Source of the DNA: Defluviitaleaceae bacterium
GTDB lineage: Bacteria; Bacillota; Clostridia; Lachnospirales; WQUN01
DNA: 58,234 nt
Direction of reading: 5' to 3'
NCBI GenBank assembly: GCA_009780585.1
Contig: WQZS01000020.1
Location: 1-58,234, forward strand
Positions 8,443 to 17,681 of this stretch are shown here, one piece after another. The translations under genes and the position numbers were made by a program. The notes under the pieces are model-generated. The model saw nothing but the letters and a program-made list of their open reading frames with translations. It did not search any database and was not told the DNA's origin. Numbering within the stretch: the first letter of the stretch is position 1; every line of letters starts with the position of its first letter.

Positions 8443-8930
8443 TCAAACGACCCCCTCACGAATTCGCTTCCGCTGCGAGGGTAGATGAGGACGCTGCCTA
8501 AGCCCGCCGTCACCCTGATCATCCCGTTTCCCGTTTGGGCAAAGGACAGGGACGGCGCTTCGAGAATCGGCGTACCGTTTTCCGGCAGCATTTCCAAGCC
8601 GTATTCGCTGAAAAGCTCGTAAATCCAGCCCTCGTATACATATATCCGCGTTACATACTTGGTGTCGCCATACACTTGAAATAAAAGTAACGCGGGGATT
8701 TCTTCAAAGTCACCCACGGAAATCATGTCGATCTTGTCGTTGTTCTTTATTTTCGACCATATATAGGAAAGGGAGGTGCGTTCCTCATGTCCGCTCTGGG
8801 ACATCTCGTTCATACGCTGATAAAAGCTCGCGCCCAGCATCAACGTCATTAACACCGCGATGGCAAAAGCGGTGAAAAGCAAAACGGAAAAAACCGCTTC
8901 GGTTTTTAGGGACGATTTCCGATTTGACAT
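8439..8930 (-). CDS. Pilus-operon membrane protein, DUF4860-like
   Basis: A 163-residue protein with an N-terminal transmembrane helix (about 14-33, FSVLLFTAFAIAVLMTLM) after a basic leader, then a beta-rich extracytoplasmic domain. The pattern helix, SFYQRMNE, RTSLSYIWSKIKNNDK and a later FAQTGNGMIRVTAG strand resembles the uncharacterised DUF4860 family found beside type IV pilus genes in Clostridia; I recall this from the pattern and did not search. It overlaps the next gene by 4 bases. Probably a structural or minor-pilin component. Confidence 0.6.
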   Translation of the reverse strand: MSNRKSSLKTEAVFSVLLFTAFAIAVLMTLMLGASFYQRMNEMSQSGHEERTSLSYIWSKIKNNDKIDMISVGDFEEIPALLLFQVYGDTKYVTRIYVYEGWIYELFSEYGLEMLPENGTPILEAPSLSFAQTGNGMIRVTAGLGSVLIYPRSGSEFVRGSFE

Positions 8931-8949
8931 AAATAATCATGTCCCCCCT

Positions 8950-9282
8950 TCATCGGTTAAGCGTGACGACCGTAATATCGGGTAATATATTGGAGGCGAT
9001 GATCGTATAGTGGACGGCGTACCGTGTGCGGTCGATATAAATCCCGTAATTTTGAATGATATAGGACAGGGTTTCGGGATACTGCCCCGAAGTGGCATAG
9101 CAATGGACCGCCGCCCGCAAGATGCTTTCCTCCAGGAACCGCGCGCCCTCCGCACGGCTTGACTCATCCGCTTGGCGCATACCGAAGGCGACCGCCAATA
9201 TAACCGCCATCGTCAATAAAATGGGGGCGGCGGCGGAAAACAACATTTGCAAGGTATTCCTTTTAAATGTCCTGATCTTCAT
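8950..9282 (-). CDS. Small pilus-operon membrane protein
   Basis: A 110-residue protein with an N-terminal basic stretch (MKIRTFKRN) and a hydrophobic helix at about 12-34 (FSAAAPILLTMAVILAVAFG), then a short soluble domain that ends in a beta-hairpin-like ITVVTLNR. This is the layout of a minor pilin, but no cleavage motif can be assigned. It starts 6 bases after the pilC stop, so the genes are coupled. I do not recognise its family. Confidence 0.6.
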   Translation of the reverse strand: MKIRTFKRNTLQMLFSAAAPILLTMAVILAVAFGMRQADESSRAEGARFLEESILRAAVHCYATSGQYPETLSYIIQNYGIYIDRTRYAVHYTIIASNILPDITVVTLNR

Positions 9283-9287
9283 GGCCT

Positions 9288-10334
9288 TTACCCGATAGCC
9301 GTCATAATGCCCATCATCGGCAACATGACGGATAATAAAATAACCCCGATGATGGCCGTGGTGATGACCACCAATGTGGGTTCGATCCGCGCGACGATGT
9401 GATTGATTTCGTCCTGGGCTTCCCGTTCGCTCCGCTTGGCGATGTCTGACATTACCGCATCCGACATACCGCTTCGCTCCCCGATAGCCAGTACCCTGGA
9501 ATCGCGGGCGGAAATAATGCCCGAATCACGCAACGCCGTTGAAAGGGCAGTACCTTTAATGATCAATTGCACGCACTTTTCCTGCTGTTCCTTCACGGCT
9601 TTAACGTCACCGCTGATGGAAACAGCCATTTCCAACGCTTTTTCCATATCCAACCCGCTTGCCATCCCGAGCGTTACGCCCGATACGAAATGCGCTGAAG
9701 CGACTTTCCTGAATATCCCCTTGTTGCCCATCCGATTGTTAAACGCCTTGGTAATACCCTCACGCAGTTCGGGGATCACCCAAAGCAGGAACGCGATCAC
9801 GAAAAGCACGCCGAAAACCAACGCGATCCCCGCCGATACACCCTTTAGCCAGTTACCGAACTGCATAAAACGGACGGCCATGGGGGACATTTGCGTCCCC
9901 AACCTACTGAAAGTGGCGTTAAATATCGGCAATACCTGCACGACCAGGATAAGTACGACCGCGATCATCATGGCCAGCAAAATGGCCGGGTACAGCGTCG
10001 CGTTCCTAACGGCCGACGCCAAGCGGTCCTTCCTGTCGTAATGCTCGGAAAGGGAGGTTAACGTTTCGGGTAAGCGGCCTGTTTTCTCGCCGATGTCCAC
10101 CATCGTAACCATATAAGAAGGGAAGCAACCCGATTCCTTTAGGGCTTCCGATAAATGGTTCCCTTTTTCCAGCGTTGTCATCAGGTTTTGCAAAACGAAC
10201 TTACGCTCCGAATCGGTTTCGTCGTCCAGCATCATCGCGGTACCTTCGTTTACCGTAATACCGGATTGGAAAAGCATGGCGTATTCCGTACACAGCATGG
10301 ACAAATAGGTATTTGTAAGCTGTCTTTTACGCAT
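9288..10334 (-). CDS. pilC: Type IV pilus inner-membrane platform protein
   Basis: A 348-residue GspF/PilC-family protein that forms the membrane platform coupling the ATPase to pilus polymerisation. It has two tandem T2SSF domains: the first around residues 12-130 (YAMLFQSGITVNEGTAMML, then MVDIGEKTGRLPETL), the second around 215-340 (GVTLGMASGLDMEKALEMA, then AIGERSGMSDAV). Transmembrane segments lie near 117-137, 170-192 and 318-342. Full-length PilC is near 400 residues and has a longer N-terminus, so this is a compact version. It starts 20 bases after the transglutaminase-like gene. Confidence 0.9.
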   Translation of the reverse strand: MRKRQLTNTYLSMLCTEYAMLFQSGITVNEGTAMMLDDETDSERKFVLQNLMTTLEKGNHLSEALKESGCFPSYMVTMVDIGEKTGRLPETLTSLSEHYDRKDRLASAVRNATLYPAILLAMMIAVVLILVVQVLPIFNATFSRLGTQMSPMAVRFMQFGNWLKGVSAGIALVFGVLFVIAFLLWVIPELREGITKAFNNRMGNKGIFRKVASAHFVSGVTLGMASGLDMEKALEMAVSISGDVKAVKEQQEKCVQLIIKGTALSTALRDSGIISARDSRVLAIGERSGMSDAVMSDIAKRSEREAQDEINHIVARIEPTLVVITTAIIGVILLSVMLPMMGIMTAIG

Positions 10335-10353
10335 GTGCCGCCACTCCCCTCGC

Positions 10354-11358
10354 TTAATAGATAAATTTTACGACGTAATTCTTACCGTCCCCGATAAACT
10401 TCATTACCTCTGCGCTTTGGTTGCCCGACGACGCGAAGGTGGGGTCCATCAGCTTCCAGCTTTTGCCGTCGAAATAAATCACGCTGTTGATCCAGCCCGT
10501 TTCCCTCGAATAAACGTCCACCCACGCGTGCAATACGTCGCCTGTATAACCCACCACCAGCTTGGTCGGGATGTTTTGGCTGCGCAGCATGGCGGCCATC
10601 ACCGCGGCGTAATCGAAGCAAATACCCCTGCCCCGCCGCAATACATCGTCGATATCGGGCAAGTATCCGCTTTGCACCGTTTTGGCTTTGTCCTTGTCAT
10701 ATTCCAAGCTCGTTATCACAAAGTTGTAAATGGCGGATATCTTATCGATGATCGTCTTCGCGTCCTTAACCAATTCCCCCGCTTTAATGACGGCTTGGCT
10801 GTCGGCGGAATAATTCACGTATTGGTTGGGACGGATAAAAGGCGCGAACTCATCCGCCAAGGTAACGGTTATATTTTTGGACACGACGGTTGCGTACTTT
10901 GTCCCCTCAACCTGCTCGAATACGCCGACCGAATATTGGCCGTTCCCGTCTGACAGGGGGAATACTTCAAACACTCCGCCCGGTTTAAGTGTGTATTGGT
11001 ATTGGGCTCCGCTCGGCCCCTTGATTATCACCCGAATGGACTTGGTGGTTTGGGGGATATACTTCGCCATAATGTAACCGTCTCTCGCGTTTGAATAATC
11101 GATGACGGCCTTATCGTTTTGCTGTACGTTCGTGCCCGGCGCAGCAGGCATGGGGATGGAAAAAATCGCCGGCGCATTGGTGAGGGGAACCATTTCGGGC
11201 GTGATGTCTATCAGCTCGTCGTCGCACCCGCAATCGCAAAACAACGCGTGCGCCGATTTTTCCGGGTTGTACAGTTCTTGCAGGTTCTCATCCACGGCAC
11301 AGCCCGACGCCACCAGCAGGAATAACAAAACCAATGACGCAACAATAATCCTCTTCAT
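10354..11358 (-). CDS. Transglutaminase-like lipoprotein
   Basis: A 334-residue predicted lipoprotein. The signal peptide ends in the lipobox VASGC. Residues about 185-300 are a transglutaminase/protease-like domain with a complete catalytic triad: Cys in GRGICFDYAA, His in VLHAWVDV and Asp in LMDPTF. A middle beta-sandwich (about 75-165) precedes it. Such domains act as cysteine proteases, amidases or cross-linking enzymes at the cell surface; the sequence does not say which. The start is placed at 11358, 9 bases after AAAGG; the ATG at 11367 directly touches the Shine-Dalgarno. Position between the sortase and PilC suggests that it processes or cross-links surface proteins of the pilus system. 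Confidence 0.85.
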   Translation of the reverse strand: MKRIIVASLVLLFLLVASGCAVDENLQELYNPEKSAHALFCDCGCDDELIDITPEMVPLTNAPAIFSIPMPAAPGTNVQQNDKAVIDYSNARDGYIMAKYIPQTTKSIRVIIKGPSGAQYQYTLKPGGVFEVFPLSDGNGQYSVGVFEQVEGTKYATVVSKNITVTLADEFAPFIRPNQYVNYSADSQAVIKAGELVKDAKTIIDKISAIYNFVITSLEYDKDKAKTVQSGYLPDIDDVLRRGRGICFDYAAVMAAMLRSQNIPTKLVVGYTGDVLHAWVDVYSRETGWINSVIYFDGKSWKLMDPTFASSGNQSAEVMKFIGDGKNYVVKFIY

Positions 11359-11375
11359 GGCAATCATCCTTTCTT

Positions 11376-12152
11376 TTACAACCTTGCCCTGACAATCAGC
11401 CTGTTATCACGGCGTGTAACAACGACGACAGGGTCGCAGGTCACCATGGTCAGCACATGGGTTTCGTCCGCTATGGAGTGTAAAACCCAAGTTTCAAGTT
11501 CATGCACGATAAAACTCTCGTACACCGTATAAGTGAAAACCTCGCCGTTAACATTAACGATGACGGCATCCCCAACACTCAACAAATCCAAATGCCTGAA
11601 TGGTTGTATACCGTTCCTCGCGGTGCGGTGCGCCGCGATCACGCTGTTACCCGCCTCACCCGGCAGGGGTGTTCCTATCAAATGCCCGACACCGAAATTG
11701 ACTTGGCTTTCGGTACCCATAAACAGGTTTTCCGACACGTTGAGCCTCGGTATCTTTACCGAACCCAGCAATACATACCTTACCATCGGGTTATTATCCG
11801 CGGGCACGACCGCTTCGGGGAAGGCTTCTTCGGGCGGTTCTATGTTGGGCAATGCCTGTTCGGGCGGTATTTCATTGCGGAATATATCCCTGTGCGGCCC
11901 TTCGTCGGCATAATCCCAGCCGGGTAATACCATATGTTCCGTTATTTCTTCTTCTATAATTTCTTCCCGTGTGCTTTCAATATATTCCGCGTAGCTGATT
12001 ACGTCTATCCGGGGCGGAGGCGGGTCGGGCAGTTCCGTATCGTTCCCCCCCGGAAGCCACGGGTAAGCGATCAGTTCCATCGCCAAAGCGAAGGCCGCCA
12101 ATACACCGCCCGTAACGATTAATACCGTCGAGAGCTTAGGTACTTTACGCAT
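11376..12152 (-). CDS. Sortase, class D-like
   Basis: A 258-residue membrane-anchored transpeptidase that cleaves sorting signals and links proteins to peptidoglycan or to each other. An N-terminal helix (about 9-31) is followed by a long acidic, Pro-rich stalk and the sortase barrel from about 125. The catalytic residues are visible: His in AAHRTARNG, Cys in MVTCDP and Arg in RLIVRARL. The IPRLNVSENLFMG and GVGHLIGTPLPGE segments fit class D, though class assignment by eye is not certain. It is the first gene of the leftward operon leading to pilC and pilT. A good promoter lies at 12254-12282. Confidence 0.9.
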   Translation of the reverse strand: MRKVPKLSTVLIVTGGVLAAFALAMELIAYPWLPGGNDTELPDPPPPRIDVISYAEYIESTREEIIEEEITEHMVLPGWDYADEGPHRDIFRNEIPPEQALPNIEPPEEAFPEAVVPADNNPMVRYVLLGSVKIPRLNVSENLFMGTESQVNFGVGHLIGTPLPGEAGNSVIAAHRTARNGIQPFRHLDLLSVGDAVIVNVNGEVFTYTVYESFIVHELETWVLHSIADETHVLTMVTCDPVVVVTRRDNRLIVRARL

Positions 12153-12253
12153 TTTGATAAAAACCCCTGCGCGGTAAAGATTATTCCCCTAAAGAGCGGT
12201 ACACGGTTTCGCTTCATTAACGGTCACTCCTCTCGCGCCTTTGGATTTTTTTC

Positions 12254-12282
12254 ATTCTATCAGACACCCATGCGTGCAACAA
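12254..12282 (-). promoter_or_regulatory. Promoter of the sortase-pilus operon
   Basis: On the minus strand, TTGTTG (12277-12282), a 17-base spacer and TAGAAT (12254-12259), with TGA just before the -10 giving an extended TG motif. Transcription would start near 12247, about 95 bases before the sortase start. In this leader, an AGGAG followed by ATG at 12217 opens a 32-codon frame (12119-12217) that overlaps the sortase start; it may be a leader ORF. Confidence 0.5.
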
Positions 12283-12307
12283 TTACCCTTTTGGGTGTAC
12301 GGAGTAT

Positions 12308-14962
12308 TTATCGTGTCCTAAACCTGCCTACCAACGACGTGAGCATATTGGCTTGGTTAGAGAGTTCCTGGCTTACGGACGCGGAATTTTGTACGGCGTT
12401 GGCGTTGTCGGTCGTGCCTTGGTGTATGGCTTCTATGCTGTGTTGGATGCGGGAGATTTCGTCCGCTTGCTCACCCGAAACCAAGGCAATGTTGGACACG
12501 GCCTTCGATACGCTGGAAGTCGCTTTCACGATTTCGTCCAGCGCAGCCGCGGTTTGCTCGGATTTCGCCACGCCGTCGTCCACGCGCGCGAGGGACTTCG
12601 TGATCATTTCTGACGCGTCACGCGCGGCGTTGGAACTGCGGCCCGCCAGGTTGCGTACTTCTTCGGCCACGACCATGAAGCCCTTGCCGTGTTCGCCGGC
12701 GCGGGCCGCTTCAACGGATGCGTTAAGCGCGAGCAGGTTTGTTTGGAACGCGATTTCTTCAATTATATCCGCTACTTTGGCAATGTCTTCGGAGGATTGC
12801 TTGATTTCTTCCATCACGGCGGACATGTCGCGCATGTGCTGGCTTCCTTCGTTGGCCACATCCTGCACCTTGCCGGAAAGTCCGTTGGCGGACCTCGCGC
12901 TTTCGGCGGTTTTTTGCGTTTTATCGGTCAAGATATCAACCGCGCGGCGCACTTCCGACATGGAGGCCGCTTGTTCGTCGATGTTGCTCATCAAGGTTTG
13001 TGTGGAGCCCGCGATTTGCCCCGCGCCCATTTCAAGGTGCGACGCGGTGGATTTGATTTCGGTGATGAGCCCGCTTACGGAGCCGGTGATCATGCCGATT
13101 GAATCGCGTATCGAGCTGAAGTCGCCAATGTAGGGGCGGCTGATGCTTACGGTAAAGTCGTTGTTGCCGATTTCGCGCAGGGTCTTAGTGATTTCGTCCA
13201 CGTAGGATTTAATCGTGCCCGTGGCGTTTTGTACGATTTTCTCCACGGCGTCTTGCTCCAGCGCGATTTCCCGGGTGTCGTTGTCGTAGTCGCTCTTTTC
13301 GATGTTGACGGAAAGGTTGCCGCGCTCGAACGCGCTGACGATGGTTTTGTTTAATTTTTCGCTGCGCTCGTTGCGGTAAGCGTTGAGCTTGTCCGTAAGT
13401 TTTTGCATTTCGCGGATATGGCTGGTGTTTACCATAAAGACGAGCAGACACGCAACCACACCGTTAACGGCGAAGGGCGCGCAGCCGAATTCGAAGTCGT
13501 AGATTTTACCGGGCGACAATTCCAACTGTAAGTCAGTCCCGTGCTGGGGTATACCCAATTGCAACGCGCTACGGATTGACGGATGCCCCGCCAAATCACC
13601 GTTCACTAAGTCATTTATGTGTATGCCGATGATATCCTTGCTTTGTTTTCCGGTAAGTTCCCCAACGATTTTATTTACGTACAGGACCTTGCAATCGTTG
13701 TCCAAATAGATGAAGGGTTCCGTCAAGACATCGAAGCTGAGGAGGAACTCATTCGCGATATTATTTGCCCGCGTCAATATACCCGAGAAGGCACCCTTAA
13801 GGCGGGAATCCTCCATTTTATACAGCACGTTACCGCGGCTGTGCTGGCGTTCCCCTTCCAGGAAACAATCCTCCAGCGTGTTCATACTGCTTACGATTTC
13901 GGAGAAGGCACGGGAAAGTTGGCCGATTTCGTCCGCGCTGTCGGTCCTTAGGTTGACGCTGATGTTACCCGCGGCTACTTCTTTTGCCGCACCCACGATG
14001 CCGGTCAAACGCTTTAATATACTGATGAAGACGATAATCATAACCGACGCCCCCGCCATAAGCCCCAAAATCGTGGGGATGACGGAAATCAGCGCAGCCA
14101 CCAGGATATTATCCACATCGACATAGTCAATGAAGTTGATGACCGTCCAACCTAAATTACGGTCCACGGTAACATAGGCGTATTTATCGATACCCGTAAA
14201 CGGTGAAGTAAGCGTCATTAGGGTGTTAAACGGTACATCGCCCAACGCTTCAATGTTGTTGCCCATGTATTCGTCCCTGGATGCGTAGAAAATCGTTCCC
14301 GCTTGGTCGGCAATGGCGATATTGATATTATAGCGGTCGCTGGCGTTGCGGTTCATAAAGTGGCCAAAGGGCAATGTATTCGTGGGGATGACGATCATAC
14401 CCAGGAATTGGCTGCCGTCCATGATGGGCTTCGAATACCAGAATTGCGCCAACCCCGTCACGGGGCTTATGGTGACGTTGGATACCCATGAATTGCCCAT
14501 TTCCGCTTGGCGGAGGTTTTCGGTATTGGGGCTGGTACGGGCATCCTGCATAGGGGAAGGGTTCGCGCTCGATATTAATTGGAAATCGGAATTGAAGACT
14601 TGGATGTTGTTATACATAAGCGCGGTACCGCCGTCTTCCCTGGGTACGCGGTAGTTGATGTTCCTGTGCAATGCCAGCAGCGTCGCGTTGGATTCCTCCA
14701 CGTCACCGCCGCGTACAACGGCTTGCACTTGGGGCAAATCGTGTATGGTATTCAACTTCGCTTCGGTATATTCCAGGATCGTGTTTGACACGCCGGTGGT
14801 CAGTACGTAGTTTGCGTGCAGGATGTCCGTCATTTCGCGGATGGCGTTGGTTTGGTAGCGGTTGAAATTGATCACGCTGAAGCTGATGATCGCGGCAAGC
14901 ACAACCAAACAGGTCGTAATTAAAATCTTTCCCTTAACGCTTAGGTTCTTGATTCTTTTCAT
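12308..14962 (-). CDS. Methyl-accepting chemotaxis protein with Cache and PAS domains
   Basis: An 884-residue chemoreceptor. TM1 is at about 13-32, followed by a large extracellular double-Cache-like sensor (about 35-285), TM2 (about 286-315), and a HAMP domain ([20 protein letters not shown]). A PAS-like domain follows at about 407-520 ([20 protein letters not shown]). A second HAMP-like stretch ([20 protein letters not shown]) leads to the signalling domain, whose hairpin tip reads [20 protein letters not shown] at about 735-760. Ligands of Cache sensors are usually small molecules such as amino acids or organic acids; none can be named here. No CheA or CheW lies nearby. It is a single gene, 58 bases from the oxidoreductase on its 5' side. 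Confidence 0.93.
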   Translation of the reverse strand: MKRIKNLSVKGKILITTCLVVLAAIISFSVINFNRYQTNAIREMTDILHANYVLTTGVSNTILEYTEAKLNTIHDLPQVQAVVRGGDVEESNATLLALHRNINYRVPREDGGTALMYNNIQVFNSDFQLISSANPSPMQDARTSPNTENLRQAEMGNSWVSNVTISPVTGLAQFWYSKPIMDGSQFLGMIVIPTNTLPFGHFMNRNASDRYNINIAIADQAGTIFYASRDEYMGNNIEALGDVPFNTLMTLTSPFTGIDKYAYVTVDRNLGWTVINFIDYVDVDNILVAALISVIPTILGLMAGASVMIIVFISILKRLTGIVGAAKEVAAGNISVNLRTDSADEIGQLSRAFSEIVSSMNTLEDCFLEGERQHSRGNVLYKMEDSRLKGAFSGILTRANNIANEFLLSFDVLTEPFIYLDNDCKVLYVNKIVGELTGKQSKDIIGIHINDLVNGDLAGHPSIRSALQLGIPQHGTDLQLELSPGKIYDFEFGCAPFAVNGVVACLLVFMVNTSHIREMQKLTDKLNAYRNERSEKLNKTIVSAFERGNLSVNIEKSDYDNDTREIALEQDAVEKIVQNATGTIKSYVDEITKTLREIGNNDFTVSISRPYIGDFSSIRDSIGMITGSVSGLITEIKSTASHLEMGAGQIAGSTQTLMSNIDEQAASMSEVRRAVDILTDKTQKTAESARSANGLSGKVQDVANEGSQHMRDMSAVMEEIKQSSEDIAKVADIIEEIAFQTNLLALNASVEAARAGEHGKGFMVVAEEVRNLAGRSSNAARDASEMITKSLARVDDGVAKSEQTAAALDEIVKATSSVSKAVSNIALVSGEQADEISRIQHSIEAIHQGTTDNANAVQNSASVSQELSNQANMLTSLVGRFRTR

Positions 14963-15019
14963 TACGTCCGTACTCCTTTTGGGCTGGTTATTTATATTAG
15001 GTAGTTTATTTTGAGTGGT

Positions 15020-16126
15020 CTATGCCGGATTGTTCGCGCGTTTGTTTAGTTCTTCCAAAAACAGGTCTTCATCCAAGGGCAATTCGATGGTCTTCCCCGT
15101 CCAGCTTGATAAATGCATGGCGTTGGAAATCGTGAGGCCGTTGATGCCTTCTTCCCCGCGAGCAATCAATTTTCCTTCTCCGTTGATTGTCTTTACGAAA
15201 TCGATCAGTACACCCACATGCTGCGTATATTCGCCGGGACAATCGACTTCGATCCGTTCCCACTTGGGCGCGCCCCACATTTCCTTGTTGGTGCGGTTAA
15301 ATTCACGTTCCCCCGCCGAAAGCCTGTAATGCACGAGCTTTCCGTGCTCGCACACCAGTTTACCCTTATCGCCCAGCACCTCGAAGCGGTTATTACCCGG
15401 GCAATCCGCCGTGGAAGTGACAAAGATACCCGTAGCGCCGTTTTCATATTCCACATAAGCGGTCACGTCGTCCTCCACTTCGATATCGTGCCATTTGCCT
15501 TCGTGTACGAACGCCGTAACCCGTTTGGGCATCCCGCATATCCATTGCCACAAGTCGAGGTTGTGCGGGCATTGATTGATCAGAACGCCGCCGCCTTCAC
15601 CCTTCCAAGTGGCGCGCCAGCCGCCCGAATTATAATAGGCTTGCGAACGATACCAGTCGGTGATGAGCCAGCTCGTACGCTTAAGTTCGCCCAATTCGCC
15701 GCTTTGCGTAATTTCATACATCTTGCGGTACATAGGCTCTGTACGTTGGTTGTACATGATGCCGAAAACCAAATTAGGTGCGCGTTTTTTATGATCATCG
15801 ATCATTTCGCGTACCTGCTTGGTATATACCCCGGCGGGTTTTTCAATCATTACGTGTATGTTGGCCGCGAAGGCTTCGCGCGCGATGGGCGGGTGGCCGT
15901 AATGCGGCGTGGCGACGATCACCGCGTCGATCTTTCCGCTCGCGAACATTTCCGCGGCGTTTTCATATACCGCGATTTCGGGCTGCTCGGTTTTTACCCA
16001 TTCCAACTTCGCCGGATCAACGTCGCATACCGCCGCCAATACGCCGCCGGGTACTTTGCCTTCCAATAAACTGCGCGCATGGCCCGTTCCCATTACGCCT
16101 ACGCCTGTGATACCAAACCGTACCAT
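15020..16126 (-). CDS. Gfo/Idh/MocA-family NAD(P)-dependent oxidoreductase
   Basis: A 368-residue cytoplasmic dehydrogenase. The Rossmann fold begins with FGITGVGVMGTGHARSLL, and the cofactor-binding EKPAGV motif (IEKPAGVYTKQVREM) is clear, where the Lys is catalytic. The C-terminal alpha/beta domain has GGGVLINQCPHNLDLWQWIC, in which the His is the usual proton relay. Family members oxidise sugars, inositols or sugar derivatives. The start at 16126 follows GGAAGGGG and overlaps the stop of the isomerase by one base (TAATG), so the two are co-translated and probably act in one carbohydrate pathway. The substrate is unknown. Confidence 0.92.
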   Translation of the reverse strand: MVRFGITGVGVMGTGHARSLLEGKVPGGVLAAVCDVDPAKLEWVKTEQPEIAVYENAAEMFASGKIDAVIVATPHYGHPPIAREAFAANIHVMIEKPAGVYTKQVREMIDDHKKRAPNLVFGIMYNQRTEPMYRKMYEITQSGELGELKRTSWLITDWYRSQAYYNSGGWRATWKGEGGGVLINQCPHNLDLWQWICGMPKRVTAFVHEGKWHDIEVEDDVTAYVEYENGATGIFVTSTADCPGNNRFEVLGDKGKLVCEHGKLVHYRLSAGEREFNRTNKEMWGAPKWERIEVDCPGEYTQHVGVLIDFVKTINGEGKLIARGEEGINGLTISNAMHLSSWTGKTIELPLDEDLFLEELNKRANNPA

Positions 16127-16875
16127 TATATTACCCCTTCCAAATGTCCAAAGCTCGTACGCAAACACTCAAACGGATCCGCGCCGTAGCAATCGTCCTG
16201 TTCCACCATGGCGTATTCCACCCCCGCTTCAATGCAGGATGAAAAAATCACCGGCCAGTTAAGGTTACCTTCCCCCACTTCACACATGCGTTGTTGATCC
16301 TGCACGAACGCCATATCCTTTAAATGGATGACGGGGACGCGGCCCTTTAGTTTTCTCAGCCACGCGGCGGGTGCGCCGCCCGCGTACTGCACCCAATAGG
16401 TGTCGAGCGTGAAGCCCGCATGAGGCCATCCTTCCATCAGGAATTCGATCATGCGCTTACCGCCGTATTTTTCAAACTCAAACGCGTGGTTATGGTACAT
16501 AAAGAACATACCCGCGTGCCTGATTTGTTCAACCGCCGGCGAAAAGTCCTCGATAAACCGCTTAACCCCGTCCGCGTTCCGCGGGTATTCCCCGGGCATG
16601 GCCCCGATGCCGATGTACTTGGCCCCCATGGCACAATGTTCCTCGATGACGCTTAGCGTTTCGTCCTTTACGCGGGCGGGCGGGGTATGCGTGATCACGA
16701 TCTTTACCCCGTGCGCGGCGCATATGTCCGCTACTTCTTTCGCGGGTATCGGCCCGATACCGGAAACTTGCACATATTTGTAACCGATGTCCGCTATCTT
16801 TTGAATCGTGGCCGTAAAATCGGTGACATTTTGGGTATATTCCCTCACCGTGTACAACTGCGCGCCGATTTTCAT
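16126..16875 (-). CDS. Sugar phosphate isomerase/epimerase (xylose-isomerase-like TIM barrel)
   Basis: A 249-residue AP-endonuclease-2/xylose-isomerase-like TIM barrel, starting MKIGAQLYTVRE as in the IolE/YcjR-like families. Metal-ligand candidates are the Glu/His/Asp residues in MYHNHAFEFE, GFTLDTYWVQ, VIHLKDMA and AMVEQDDCYG, all conserved positions of this fold. It probably isomerises or epimerises a keto-sugar or inositol derivative. It is translationally coupled to the oxidoreductase downstream, a frequent pairing, and starts 15 bases after yebC. Confidence 0.9.
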   Translation of the reverse strand: MKIGAQLYTVREYTQNVTDFTATIQKIADIGYKYVQVSGIGPIPAKEVADICAAHGVKIVITHTPPARVKDETLSVIEEHCAMGAKYIGIGAMPGEYPRNADGVKRFIEDFSPAVEQIRHAGMFFMYHNHAFEFEKYGGKRMIEFLMEGWPHAGFTLDTYWVQYAGGAPAAWLRKLKGRVPVIHLKDMAFVQDQQRMCEVGEGNLNWPVIFSSCIEAGVEYAMVEQDDCYGADPFECLRTSFGHLEGVI

Positions 16876-16890
16876 GTTATCGCTCCCTTT

Positions 16891-17637
16891 CTATTCCCCC
16901 GCCGGATTATCCCAATTGTGATAGACGTTTTGCACGTCATCTTCGTCGTCGAGCAAATCCAACATTTTATTCATTTGCTTCAACTGTTCCGGTTCGGTCA
17001 GCGTTACCGTGTTTTGCGGTTTCTTCGTTACCTCCGCGCTGATAGCGGGGATATTCGCCTTTTGCAAAGCCTCCCGCACCGCGTTGAAGTCTTCAGGTGC
17101 GGTAACGATTTCGTACCCTTCGTCCTGCGCGATAAAGTCCTGCGCGCCCGCGTCGGCGGTCAGCATTATTAGGTCATCTTCGGTAACATGCTTGGGTATC
17201 GCGTCGCGTTCGATCAACAATTGCCCGATTTCGTCAAACAAAAAAGAGACGCAGCCCTGTGTGCCCAGGCTTCCGCCCCCTTTGGTAAAGGCGTTCCTTA
17301 CGTTGGATGCCGCGCGGTTGCGGTTGTCGGTCAATACCTCAACGATAACAGCGACACCGCCGGGCCCGTAACCTTCGTAGGTCGCGGATTCGTAGTTGAC
17401 CGCCGAAATGTCGCCCGCGGCTTTTTTGACGCTCCGCTCGATGGTGTCGTTGGGCATGTTTTCGGACTTCGCTTTGGCGATGGCGTCACGCAGGCGGCCG
17501 TTAGCCGCGGGGTCGGGGCCGCCGAATTTGACCGCCATGGCGAGTTCCCGCCCCAAACGCGTGAAAATACGCCCGCGGGCCGCGTCGTTCTTTCCTTTGC
17601 GGTGCTTGATGTTGGCAAATTTCGAATGTCCCGCCAT
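16891..17637 (-). CDS. yebC: YebC/PmpR-family protein
   Basis: A 248-residue member of the YebC family, known as a DNA-binding regulator in some bacteria and as a factor that helps ribosomes through difficult stretches in others. It begins MAGHSKFANIKHRKGKNDAA, where most members read HSKWANIKHRK, and includes KSENMPNDTIERSVKKAAG, YEGYGPGGVAVIVE, TDNRNRAASNVRNAF and GGSLGTQGCVSFLF. The length is typical (about 240). AAGGGG lies 8 bases before the ATG. It follows scfB by about 44 bases that contain AT-rich repeat-like sequence. Confidence 0.96.
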   Translation of the reverse strand: MAGHSKFANIKHRKGKNDAARGRIFTRLGRELAMAVKFGGPDPAANGRLRDAIAKAKSENMPNDTIERSVKKAAGDISAVNYESATYEGYGPGGVAVIVEVLTDNRNRAASNVRNAFTKGGGSLGTQGCVSFLFDEIGQLLIERDAIPKHVTEDDLIMLTADAGAQDFIAQDEGYEIVTAPEDFNAVREALQKANIPAISAEVTKKPQNTVTLTEPEQLKQMNKMLDLLDDEDDVQNVYHNWDNPAGE

Positions 17638-17681
17638 GAAGTCAACCCCTTGGAATTAATTCGTAATTTGGAATAAAGAAT

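Noticed and set aside
12270..13133. Plus-strand frame of 287 codons opposite the chemoreceptor
   Set aside because: Ser/Ala-rich antisense shadow of the coiled-coil signalling domain. Similar shadows occur opposite the other two receptors.
15113..16069. Plus-strand frame of 318 codons opposite the oxidoreductase
   Set aside because: Shadow of the oxidoreductase in another frame. It has no recognisable domain and no ribosome binding site.
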